From contig JAFEVB010000004.1 in the NCBI GenBank assembly GCA_032629725.1, positions 868,001-932,000 of the forward strand: a stretch of DNA of 64,000 nt, written 5' to 3'. A program made the translations under genes and the position numbers. Of this stretch, positions 1 to 10,070 are shown in pieces (position 1 is the stretch's first letter; every line of letters starts with the position of its first letter). Under the pieces are notes generated by a model that did no database searches, was not told the origin of the DNA, and saw nothing but the letters and a program-made list of their open reading frames with translations. The stretch comes from Gremmenia infestans. Taxonomy: Eukaryota; Ascomycota; Leotiomycetes; Helotiales; Hamatocanthoscyphaceae.

Positions 1-838
1 TAGTTAATATTTAGGTAAGGCCTTCTTACCTTACAGGTTATTAAACATCTATTTAAACTTCTTATACTATACTAGTATCTCTTTTTTAACCTTTATATTA
101 TCTGGTGGAGGGCCTTAGGTTGTATGCCCTAGCGTGTTATAGGAGGTAGCGCTAACCTCTCTATGGCTATATAGTTATTTTAATATATAGCTATATTAGG
201 TAAACTTTACCTTATAAGTTTCCTAGTTAATTTCTGGATTATATTATCTAATCTAAGAAATACTGAAAAATGGCCTGATTATCTCTAATATGGATTATAT
301 CTAGGCTGATTTCCTCTTAGTAACCTCTAATAGTTACCTGTATAGGTATAGTCTTATGCTTAACTATCCCTCTATTTATTTTAATCGCTATCCTATTAAT
401 AATAGTAAGTGGGTAGGGTTCCTCCTTCTCTTATATTAGTATATTAAGCCTCTTTACAGCTTCTAGCAAGATGAAGTTCCTCTGCGCACTAGAGTTAAGC
501 ATAACCCATAGCTCCTTTCCTCTAGTATAGGCGTTTAGCGTTATATGGTTTTAGCCCCCTATAGCCGCCACTTGCTTTCCTGGTTATCTTTCTTCTAGGA
601 CCTTGTATCCTATAAATTGGTTTTCCTATAGTCGGTAACTGCTTTCCTACCTTGTTAGTTAGTATAGGGTGTTTAGCGCAAACGTGCTTTATGCTTTATT
701 ACTAATATATTACTAGGCGAAAATCGTTAGGTTTATAGGAAATAGAGGAAAAGTTGTTTTCCTCTAAATGCGTTTGCCTAACCCTTCGCTAGTGATTTCC
801 TAGACGTCTCCTAGCTCTATAATTAAGCTTAGCCTTAG
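1..838 (-). pseudogene. Element A: Ty3/gypsy protease to RT-N-terminal segment, RIP-degraded
   Basis: Degenerate retrotransposon coding sequence read on the minus strand. It is collinear with about 12866-13697 of element D and with the matching part of element C. Around 200-330 the minus strand still spells the retropepsin-end to RT linker typical of fungal Ty3/gypsy elements (a D-N/H-Q-A-I core followed by N-x-x-I/L-N-W-like residues), interrupted by TGG-to-TAG and CAA/CAG-to-TAA/TAG stops. The left end is cut by the window. The right end stops at CTTAG (834-838), where element B is inserted; the same element resumes at 4146. Confidence 0.75.
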
Positions 839-1160
839 TGTAACGATCGCCTAGCCCACGTAGTGCTAGGGTAAGTCTTGTGACTTAAGTAGGTCCCTAG
901 ACCTAAGTTGTCGTTAGGTTAATATCGATATCTGTTGATGGATCACTGGTTGCTATACTTGGGAGTATAGCTTGTTATAAAGTATAAAGTAATAAGCGTA
1001 TATTAGGAAATACTATTTAAGTTAAGCACGAAGCTCCTATCTAATAGGTGACGACCTAGTCTTATATAGAACCTTTATGTTCTGGATTATATGGATCATT
1101 CTGATCCTACCGATCCCGGATTATATAGATCATTGCGATCTAAATGATCTATCTACGTGA
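839..1160 (-). repeat. Truncated LTR (left end of element B)
   Basis: This matches the first 320 or so bases of the 466-bp LTR as it appears at 5458 and 8944 (start TGTAACGATCGCC). It ends at a GACGCGT word that is also present in the RNase H coding region, where the sequence switches to plus-strand pol. Confidence 0.85.
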
Positions 1161-3018
1161 CGCGTCGGACAGGGCGATAGGGGGAGTGCTCACACAGAAA
1201 TACAAGGATAGTAGCCAGCATCCGGTAGCGTACTACTCTAGAAAAATGACGTCCGCAGAACTTAACTATAATATATATAACAAGGAACTCCTAGCAATAG
1301 TTAAAGCATTATAGGAATAGAGGGTTTACCTTTAGAGGGGCTAACTTCCTAGTAATAATTCTTACTAATCACAAGAATCTTATTAGCTTTACTACGACTA
1401 AAGACTTAAATAGGCGATAGATAAGATAGGCAGAGACACTTGCTACCTACAACTTATAAATTAAATATATAAAGGGGATAGAGAACGCACGCGCTAACGC
1501 ACTAAGTTGGAAGCTAGGATATAAGATAAAAGAGGAAATAAAGGGCATTGCGATCTTCTAGGAAGATAGCAATAACCTTATTCTAAATAAATAATAAATC
1601 GCAGCTACGACCCACGTCGACGGCGACCTATTTATAGATAAAATCAGATCAGCATATAAAGGGGACGTAGTAGCGGAAGGCATCTTATAATACTTCTAGA
1701 AGAATATAGAGGGGCTCCTACTATATAAGAATAAGATATATATCCCTAAGAGTATCCGAAAAGAATTTATTAAGGAATAATATAAGCTACTAGCTCATCG
1801 ATATTAGGGAAACACTAGAACCTAGGAAAGGCTCTCGCGGAGATACTATTTCCTAGGCATGCAAATAATAGTTAAGGAGGTTATTAGCAAGTGCAATACT
1901 TGCATACGGAATAAGGTATTATAACACGCCCTATATAGCATAATGCAATTACCTAATATGCTAAAGACTCCCTGGATATCTATTATATAGGACTTCGTAG
2001 TTAAACTACCACCGTCTAAGGATCTAATAATAGGAGTGGAATACGATTCTATCCTAGTTATTATAGATAGGTTAATAAAATACACCTATATAATACCCTA
2101 TAAGGAGTTAAGCATAGCTAAAGACTTAGCCTAGGCATTTCTCTAAGTAGTAGTAGCAAACTATAGCGCGCTAGAAGAAATTATATTAGATAGAGATCGG
2201 CTCTTTACTTTAAAATTCTAGACGGCATTCATAGCTTTGCTAGGTATTAAAAGGAAGCTATTAACAAGTTTTTATCTATAAACCAATAGATAAACTAAAC
2301 GGATAAATTAGATAATAGAAATATATATCCGGTATTATATAAACTATAAAGCAGAATAACTAGGTAGGACTTCTACCACTTGCCTAGTTCGTATATAATA
2401 TATTAGCTGCGGAAAATATAAAGATCTCACTAGTATACGCGAATTATAGTTATAACCCCGAGGCCTACCGCTCTGCGATAACCTTAGGAGTAGATAACTA
2501 ATCCGCGACTATATAGGTAGAAGACCTTAAAGCACTTTAGGAGGAACTAGCTAGCAACCTGGCATTCTTTATAAAGAAAGCAGCGTCGTACTATAACAGA
2601 AAACGTAGTATGGAACCTACGCTTAAAGAGGGGGATAAGGTCTACCTAATATAGAGAAATATTAAGATAAAACAACTAAGCACGAAACTGGATTATAAAA
2701 AGCTAGGGCTATTTAAAATTAAGCAAGTTATAGGACTAGTTAACTACAAATTAGCACTACCTAGAATAGTAAATATACATCTAGTATTCTATATATCTTT
2801 CCTTAAACTAGCACTACCAGAGGGCGCCACCCGCGCCTATTACAGAAATCCAACCAGTTAACCCTAACGCCAAGTATAAGATCGAAGCAGTACTAGACTA
2901 TAAACAGGTTAGAGGCTATACTAAGTACCTGGTTAAATAGATGGACTACCTATACTTAGAAAACACCTAGGAAACCTTAGCGACGCTTAGGAACCTTAAA
3001 ATGTTTATAGAGTATTAA
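1160..3018 (+). pseudogene. Element B: RNase H, integrase and chromodomain of gypsy pol (degenerate)
   Basis: Plus-strand reading gives, in order: the end of RT/RNase H (DRAIGGVL, then VAYYSRKM and ELNYNIYNKELLAIVKAL, about 1165-1310); the integrase zinc-binding arm with H-x-H and CNTCIRNK (about 1795-1915); the integrase core with acidic positions near QDFVVKLP and LDRDRLFT (about 1985-2300); and a chromodomain (YKIEAVLDYKQ, YLVKW with W as stop, ENTWE; about 2875-2975), then TAA at 3016. The many in-frame TAG/TAA codons at Trp and Gln positions are what RIP would make. No functional product is possible. Chromodomains in this group are thought to steer integration to heterochromatin. Confidence 0.8.
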
Positions 3019-3036
3019 AACTAATACCCTAGCCTA

Positions 3037-3600
3037 CCTAAAAGGGGTTAGAAGGATCATACGCAGCTAGGGACGCAATAAAAGCAGGATTATTAAAGAG
3101 GTTAGGACTAGAAGAAGGGCTACTAGTAGGGACCACGGTGGGAGAAGTAGGCGGGGCCTCTCGCTTGCGCTATTTATTCTTTTCCCTCTTAATCTTTTCC
3201 TTTCCCTCTAGGGCATCCAACTTATTAAGAGACTTTAGCCCGCGATAGACCATCTCTATGCCCTGTTTATAAAGCTCCTATTAATAATATTCGAGTTCGC
3301 GGACTCGGACTAGACCGGCTATAGCTACCTTAAAAGCCGTATCTCTTTTAAACTTTAGGCGCTTTTCCTTTAGATAGAGATCCTAGAGATTATTAACTAA
3401 TACTTAGAGAGCATCGCATTTTGCTCTATATTAGACGCACTCTCTATACCGCTGCGACTTGCTATTTAGGACCATGCATCGGCGATAATAATAAGTACAG
3501 TTGGAATAAGGTATATTCGGGACACTATATAACTAAATAGTTTTAAAGAGAGTAATGCGTTACTTGTATTTAGCGGAGCTAATAGGCATAATAAAAGAAG
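3037..3600 (-). pseudogene. Antisense frame of element B: Cys-cluster plus charged helical protein (degenerate)
   Basis: Opposite in direction to pol and tail-to-tail with it, the minus strand encodes a recognisable protein broken by RIP-type stops. From its N-terminal side it reads NIPYSNCTYYYRRC, then RECV and RAKCD, then a long Lys/Glu-rich stretch (KEKRLKFKRDTAF, YRGLKSLNKLDALEGKEK) and a Pro/Ser tail ending near a TAG at about 3037. Element D (9481-10051) and element C (8677-8943 plus 15478-15840) have the same layout. I do not recognise a named family; a zinc-binding Cys motif with a coiled coil is inferred from spacing. Confidence 0.55.
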
Positions 3601-3666
3601 AAGGGAGCCGTAGGCGTTATAAAATATTTTCTATTATTATACTTAAGCGTTAGAACGACGCTAACC

Positions 3667-3679
3667 GGGAGGGGAATAG
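3667..3679 (+). other. Polypurine tract of element B
   Basis: The purine run GGGAGGGGAATAG lies immediately before the TG of the plus-oriented LTR at 3680, where the plus-strand primer of an LTR retrotransposon is expected. The same run precedes the 3' LTRs of elements D and C. Confidence 0.7.
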
Positions 3680-4145
3680 TGTTATAAAGGTAATATATAA
3701 CTAGGGGACCTTAGGCTTAATATCTAGTTCGCTAGGCATAGGAGAACCCCTAGGAGGAAGAAGGCTCCTTTATAGTAGCTAGTATAATAACTACGCATAA
3801 TAGTCAGCCGGCCACGTAACGCGTTATATAGATGGATTATTTAGATCGTAATAATCTATATAATCCGGGATTAGTAGGATTAGAATAATCTATATAATCC
3901 AGGATATAAAGGTTCTATATAAGACTGGGTTATTACCTATTAGATAGGAGCTTCGTGCTTAACTTAAATAGTATTTCCTAATACACGCTTATTACTTTAT
4001 ACTTTATAATAAGCTATACTCCTAAGTATAGCAACTAGTAATCTATCAATAGATACCGATATCAACCCAACGACAATCTAGGTCCAGGGACCTACTTGAG
4101 TCACAAGACTTACCCTAGCACTACGTGGGCTAGGCGATCGTTACA
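3680..4145 (+). repeat. LTR, 466 bp, type 1 (right end of element B)
   Basis: In pol orientation it begins TGTTATAAAGG and ends CGATCGTTACA, followed by the duplicated target CTTAG. Its 466-bp length equals that of the LTRs at 5458-5923 and 8944-9409. Confidence 0.9.
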
Positions 4146-4150
4146 CTTAG

Positions 4151-5457
4151 CATCTCCTCTCTAGGGATACCTTCAACGATCCTAGGCCGTTAAGGTGCTC
4201 TAAAGACGACTTGTTATATATCTCGGTATATAACTATATAGTATATGCCTTCTTCTGGTTTCTCCATTCCTAGCTGGAAGTCCCCTTTAAAGGCCGGTTT
4301 ATCCCCTTCTTTAGGTTCCTACCAGTTTCCTGCAGAAAGCTCATTACTAGCCATAATCCACTCTTTATCTATATCAGGTAGCTGGTCCGTGGGATCCTAA
4401 GATAGGCTTGCTTTCTCTTCTACGTTTATTTCCTGGCTTTTATATTCAGGTGGTTATATGCCGTGCTCTTATCCCTTAGGGTTAGGTCGCAAAGCTGCAC
4501 CTAAGGTTCATATAGCCGCGCTTATATTTCATTTCTTTTAGGGTCCTTTCCCCTTCTTCTACCTATAAGAGGATGCTAGGTATCCAGGCAATCCACACTT
4601 AAAATAGAGTCCCTTCTAATATCGCTTATCCTATTTCTCCTTAGAGAGTGGGTTTGGTTTCCGGTAAGCGGCGTTAATTTCTATTAGGTCCCCCTAGTCC
4701 TTCCTTCCTATCAATCCTGTTTTCCCTAATCGTTTACTAAAGTTATAGGTCCCTTTCTATTTAAGGGACCTTTTAAAGAATCGGTTATTAATCTTAACCG
4801 CTTCCTTAATTATTTCGGCGAGACTGTTTAGTTAGTCCATTCTAGTTAGCTCGTCCTTAATAAAGTCCTTTAGTTCTAAGTAGTACTAGCTAGTTAGAGC
4901 GCGGTCGCCCTATCCTGCTATGTCTAAATACTGCTAGAACCTAGCCATATACTTAGAGGCTAACTTATTCTGCTTTAGTTATCGTAGCTCCTATTCAGCT
5001 ATGCTTTACTATTTAAGGTTACTAAAGACTTATCAGATGTTTTTTTTAAATGCCTTATAGCTTATAAACATAGCTTAAGTTAAGGTCCTTGCCCTGGTCG
5101 TAACTCGCCCCTAACTAGTCTTATTTGCTATAAAGTCGTTAATATAGGTCTTAACCTAGTTAAAGGCCACGCTCTAAAAGTAACTAATTATATAGATAAC
5201 CTTTACTGCCTTAGTTCTAAACAAGTATTAGTTAAACAGGATATATATATCTATTAAAGTTAGGAAGTTATCCAACTTGCCCTTATCCCCATAGAACATA
5301 TTAGGTATCTTAATAATCGCAGTTTATTCCTATACTACGAGAGTCTATGCTAGCGCCGGCGTGGAAGCTGGAGTTAGCATTAGGGTTAGGGTGTTCTTCC
5401 CCTTAGTAGATCCGGTAGATAATATTATTCCGTCGATAAAGAGACTAGTGCTTAAAG
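4151..5457 (-). pseudogene. Element A: gag region with CCHC zinc knuckle (degenerate)
   Basis: The minus strand carries gag of element A, resumed after the nested insertion. A zinc knuckle can be read at about 4575-4610 as C-F-K-C-G-L-P-G-H with the last Cys changed, which is the CX2CX4HX4C form of nucleic-acid-binding Gag. Upstream of it the capsid-like part runs to the LTR at 5458. Many stops interrupt it. Confidence 0.7.
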
Positions 5458-5923
5458 TGTAACAATCGCCTAGCCTACGTAGTGCTAGGGTAAGTCTTAT
5501 AACTTAAGTAGGTCCCTGGACCTAGATTATTATTAGGTTAATATTAGTATCTATTAATAGATCACTGGTTGCTATACTTAGGAGTATAGCTTATTATAAA
5601 GTATAAAGTAATAAGCGTGTATTAGGAAATACTATTTAAGTTAAGTATAAAGCTCCTATCTAATAGGTAACAACCTAGTCTTATATAGAACCTTTATATC
5701 TTGGATTATATAGATTATCCTAATCCCACCAATCCTAGATTATATGGATCATCGCGATCTAAATGATCTATCCACGTGACGCGTTACGTAGCCGGCTAAC
5801 TAATATGCGTAGTTATCACACTAGCTACTATAAAGGAACCTTCTTTCTCCTAGGGGTTCTCCTATGCCTAGCGAACTAGATATTGAGCCTAAGGTCCCCT
5901 AGTCACATGTTGCCTTCGTAATA
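5458..5923 (-). repeat. LTR, 466 bp, type 1 (5' LTR of element A)
   Basis: Starts TGTAACAATCGCC on the plus strand and ends with CGTAATA, which is CGTAACA with one C-to-T change. It is a full-length type 1 LTR adjoining the gag side of element A, so it is that element's 5' LTR in minus orientation. Confidence 0.9.
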
Positions 5924-7739
5924 GTAGGGTAGATAGTAGAGTAGATAAATAAGAATATAAATTTGGTTTATTATATTAATAGATTAAAGAAAGGTAGATA
6001 ATATTATTTACTTTAAAGGTAGATAATATTATTTACTTTAAGCACTACTCTTTATTTGCTTTTTTGCTTAATATATATTAATAGCTTTCGCATCTAAACC
6101 TCTACCACTTTTATAACTCTAGCAGCCTGCTATCTCTTATCTTAAGCTACTAATAATCTTAATCTATATCTATCTTATGCTCTTAATACAACTATCTTCT
6201 TATTCTAAGCATATCTATTCTTATAATACCGAGAACTCTTATACTCTTAAGATAGCTATCTTTTTATTCTAAGTATATCTATTTTTATAATACTAAGAAC
6301 CCTACTTTATTCCTATAATTATTAATAAATTAGCGGTATTATAGCTCTAAGTAAGTTTTATTTTAGTATAATTTAAAGTAATACTAATATAAATTACTTA
6401 AAGAAAACTAGCTATCCGGCTTTAAATAGAAAAGGGATAATGTTTATATATATAAAGCATAGCTTATAAACCCCGAGCACTATAACTTTTTATACTAGTA
6501 TAATATTTAGCAAACCGATTAAGACTTAGCGGACTAGAAGAACCTCGAAAATGTGATATTTAAAGTTATTAGCTATAAAGATTTTATAGTTACTATTTAA
6601 GAAAAATATATATAAGTTCTAGGAGGTTAGCTTAAAAAAGAAAAGATTTTATCTAAGCAGGCGATAAGAGTTAGTTAGGCCCTATATAAACCACTTAGGT
6701 AGAAGTATAGAGATAAGAAATAGAAAAATAAAATAGAAGTCTAGCTAAAGGCTGCTTTTAATACTATTAGTAGATAGTAGATAGTAATATAGAAAAAGTG
6801 GAGGCTAAAGTAGTTAGTAGAGATAAAAGAGTAAATAGATAAGATTAAGAAGAAAGCGGATAAGAATATTAAAATAATAGATGTATAAAATAATAGTAAA
6901 GATAATAAAGAAGTAAGATTAACTTCTAGATAAATATTTGCTATAATATTAATACTATTATATTATAGTAAAGTAATATTAATATATCTTACCCTTTTTT
7001 ACCTCTCTACTAAAAGGTTTTATTTAAGCGGATTACTACTTTTCTTAAGATATAATAAGTAAAGATAATATATATAAAGGGAGTTAGTTCTAGCAGTATA
7101 AGATACTCTATCTAAAAAACTAATAACTATTTAATTTCTCTTTTATTAAAGCATACGCGTTTTTCTAGTAACTAAGCTAGTAGAGGAATTAGATCTATAG
7201 GATAAGTTTTTAGTTAGTATTAGTACTTTGCTATCTTAAGGTACTATAGTTAAAATAAACCTAAAAGATATTAGTATAAAGGATATAAAGTAGCCGGAAT
7301 TTCTTAAGGCTTATAAATCAACTTATTAAAACTTTAAAGTAGATATAATAAGGTTCTACTTTAAGGTAAATAATAAGGTTAGAGATATTAAGAAACATAA
7401 GATTAAGAATTAGAATAGCTTAATAAGCGCTATAATAAAATAGGATTAGGACTTTTATAAGATTAGTATATTAACTAAGATATACGTAATTATAGAAAGT
7501 AATAGGGATATTAAGAGGTAGTTTATAATTATATAATATTATTTTTATTAGAGTAAAAGTTTAATTTAGATCTATATAATATATTAAGATATTAAGAAGA
7601 TAGTTAGGTATAAATAAAGAAATAACTATTTTATAAGAATTATAAAGATAAACTATTATAATAGGCTATATTTCTATAAATATTTAGATAGAAGTATTCT
7701 AGCAAGCAGTTTTTAAAGTTTTATCTTTAGAAAACTAAG
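5924..7739. other. AT-rich degenerate DNA between elements A and C
   Basis: No intact gene. A perfect 25-bp tandem duplication (core GGTAGATAATATTATTTAC) lies at 5991-6040. Between about 6410 and 6950 the plus strand shows a Lys-rich, helical reading with stops at Gln/Trp-like positions, suggesting an old coding repeat that I cannot assign. The rest is very AT-rich and shows nothing further. Confidence 0.4.
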
Positions 7740-8231
7740 ACTATAATCCGTTCTGCAATCTATTCTATACTTTATCCTACACTTTACCTTCTAATCCGTT
7801 CTCTAATCCGTTTTCTAATCCGTTCTCTAATCCGCTCTATAATCTATTCTATACTTTATTCTATACTTTATCCTTTAATCTAGCCTCTAATCTATTCTAT
7901 AATCCGCTCTGCACTTTATTTTATAATCTACTCTCTAATCCGTCCTATAATCCGCTTTACACTTTATTTTATAATCTATTCTATACTCTATTTTATAATC
8001 CACCCTCTAATCCGTTCTATAATCCGCTTTATACTTTATTCTATAATCTATTCTATACTTTATCTTATAATCTACCCTCTAATCCGTTCTATAATCCGCT
8101 TTATACTCTATTCTATAATCCGTTCTATAATCCGTTCTATACTCTATTTTATAATCCAGTCTTTAATCCGTTCTATAATCCGCTTTACACTCTATTCTAT
8201 AATCTGCTTTATATTTTATTCTCTAATCTAC
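7740..8231. repeat. Degenerate 12-bp minisatellite
   Basis: About 490 bp of imperfect repeats built from two alternating words, TAATCCGTTCTA and TATACTTTATTC, with C/T variation among copies. It stops at TCTAC (8227-8231), where element C is inserted, and a few more units (CCCTCTAATCCGTTCTAT) follow the duplicated TCTAC at 21222. Confidence 0.85.
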
Positions 8232-8663
8232 TATAACGATCGCCTAACTCACGTAGTACTAAGGTAAGTCTTGTGACTCAAGTAGGTCCCTGGACCTAGG
8301 TTATTATTAGATTAATATCAGTATCTGTCAATAGATCACTAGTTGCTATACTTAGGAGTATAGCTTATTATAAAGTATAAAGTAATAAGCGTATATTAGG
8401 AAATACTATTTAAGTTAAGCATAAAGCTCCTATCTAATAGGTAACAACCTAGTCTTATATAGAACCGTTATGCCTTTAGATCCTAATAGATCCTAATAGG
8501 CCGCAAGGATCCCTACGGTCCTCCTTAGTCCGTCACATAACTAATATACTAGAAGAACGTTTCTTGCTTATATAAGGAAAATCTATTCCTACTAAGGGTT
8601 CTCCTACGTCTAGAGTTTAATATTAAGCCTAAGGTCCTTTAGTTATATATTATATTCATAACA
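8232..8663 (-). repeat. LTR, 432 bp, type 2 (3' LTR of element C)
   Basis: Starts TATAACGATCGCC (TG changed to TA) and ends TTCATAACA. It shares about the first 240 bp and last 70 bp with type 1 LTRs but has a different middle, recognisable by TTTAGATCCTAATAG and GATCCCTACGGTCC. Confidence 0.9.
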
Positions 8664-8676
8664 CTATTCCCTTCTC
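8664..8676 (-). other. Polypurine tract of element C
   Basis: On the minus strand GAGAAGGGAATAG directly precedes the 3' LTR. Confidence 0.6.
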
Positions 8677-8943
8677 GGTTAGCATAGCCCCTACACTTAA
8701 GTATAATATAGGAAAACATCTTCCTCATAGTATAGCCTTCCTTCTTTCTTATTATACCACCTATCCGCAGCGTTAAAAACAAAGAGCGCTTTATTCTTTA
8801 CGACCAAATTATCTCTTTTAGCTATCCCGTTAATATAAAGTGCACTTATTATAAATCCTAAGGCTTAGAGTATATTATATCTAAATCCTCTAGTTTAGGC
8901 AAATGTAGTGCTTGCGTAAAGTCAAAAATAAAGTGCAATGTCC
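8677..8943 (+). pseudogene. Antisense frame of element C, N-terminal half, split by element D
   Basis: Plus-strand reading, opposite to gag-pol: NIKCTYYKS, then SKSSSLGKCSACVKSKIKCN, ending exactly where element D is inserted (TSD TGTCC, 8939-8943). The Cys spacing matches the antisense frames of elements B and D although the other residues differ. The second half continues at 15478. Confidence 0.55.
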
Positions 8944-9409
8944 TGTAACGATCGCCTAGCCCACATAGTGCTAGGGTAAGTCTTATAACTTAAGTAGGTC
9001 CCTAGACCTAAGTTATTGTTAGGTTGATATTAATATCTGTTGATGGATTACTAGTTGCTATACTTAGGAGTATAGCTTATTATAAAGTATAAAGTAATAA
9101 GCGTGTATTAGGAAATACTATTTGAGTTAAGCATAAAGCTCCTATCTAATAGGTAACAACCTAGTCTTATATAGAACCTTTATATCCTGGATTATATAGA
9201 TTATTCTGATCCTACTAATCCCGGATTATATAGATTATTGCGATCTAAATAATCTATCTATATAACGCGTTACGTGGCCGGCTAACTAATATGCGTAGTT
9301 ATTATACTAGCTACTATAAAGGAACCTTTTTCCTCCTAGGGGTTCTCCTATGCCTAGCGAACTAGATATTAAGCCTAAGGTCCCCTAGTTACATATTGCC
9401 TTTATAATA
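8944..9409 (-). repeat. LTR, 466 bp, type 1 (3' LTR of element D)
   Basis: Starts TGTAACGATCGCC and ends TTTATAATA (TTCGTAACA after C-to-T changes). Confidence 0.92.
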
Positions 9410-9422
9410 CTATTCCCCTCCT
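9410..9422 (-). other. Polypurine tract of element D
   Basis: Minus-strand AGGAGGGGAATAG abuts the TG of the 3' LTR. Confidence 0.7.
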
Positions 9423-9480
9423 GGTTAGCGTTGTCCTAACGCTTAAGTATAATAATAGGAAATATTTTATAACGCCTATA

Positions 9481-10051
9481 GCTCCCTTCTTCTCTTATTA
9501 TACCTATTAGTTCCGCTAAATATAAGCAACGCATTACTCTCTTTAAAACTATTTAGTTGTATAGTGTCCTAAATATGCCTTATTCTAACTATACTTATTA
9601 TTATCGCTAATGCGTGGTCCTAAATAGCAAGTCGTAGCAGTATAGAGAGTGCGTCTAATATAGAGCAAAATGTAATGCTCTCTAAGTATTAGTTAATAAT
9701 CTCTAGGATCTCTATCTAGAGGAAAAGCGCCTAAAGTTTAAAAGAGATATAGCTTTTAAGGCAGCTATAGCCGGTCTAGTCTAAGTCTGCGAACTTAAAT
9801 ATTATTAATAGGAGCTTTATAAATAGGGCATAGAGATAGTCCGTCGCGGGCTAAAGTCTCTTAATAAGTTAGATGCCCTAGAGGAAAAGGAAAAGATTAA
9901 GGGGGAAAAGAATAAATAGCACGAGTAAAAGGCCCCGCCTACTTCTCCTACCGTGTTTCCTACTAGTAGCTCTTCTTCTAGTCCTAACCTCTTTAATGAT
10001 CCTGCTTTTATCGCGTCCCTAGCTGCGTATAATCCTTCTAACCCCTTTTAG
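9481..10051 (+). pseudogene. Antisense frame of element D: Cys-cluster plus coiled-coil-like protein (degenerate)
   Basis: Plus-strand frame opposite to pol. In order it reads KQRITLFKTI, a Cys cluster (positions NYTYYYR, CVVLNSKS, YREC, RAKC, where several Cys became Tyr by TGT-to-TAT), then EEKRLKFKRDIAFKAAIAGL, YYQQELYKQGIEIVRRGLKSLNKLDALEEKEKI in pieces, a Pro/Ser stretch, and FNDPAFIASLAAYNPSNPF before TAG at 10049. Restoring stops to Gln/Arg/Trp would leave one continuous frame. It ends about 20 bp from the end of pol on the other strand. No named family recognised. Confidence 0.6.
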
Positions 10052-10070
10052 GTAGGCTAGGGTGTTAGTT

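Larger units (their letters stand above)
839..4145 (+). mobile_element. Element B: nested gypsy-derived insertion with inverted terminal LTR pieces
   Basis: An insertion inside the gag region of element A, bounded by a perfect 5-bp duplication CTTAG (834-838 and 4146-4150). Its left end is a minus-oriented LTR fragment (839 to about 1160) and its right end a complete plus-oriented LTR (3680-4145), so both outer ends are the same LTR terminus (TGTAACG outward). Between them lie RNase H, integrase and chromodomain on the plus strand, a reverse-strand frame, a polypurine tract and the LTR. Gag, protease and RT are absent. Confidence 0.8.

Noticed and set aside
1846..2085. 79-aa open frame on the minus strand
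   Set aside because: It is the antisense shadow of the integrase of element B, and the same shadow appears in element C at 16780-17019 on the plus strand. The true coding direction is given by the integrase, RNase H and chromodomain motifs.
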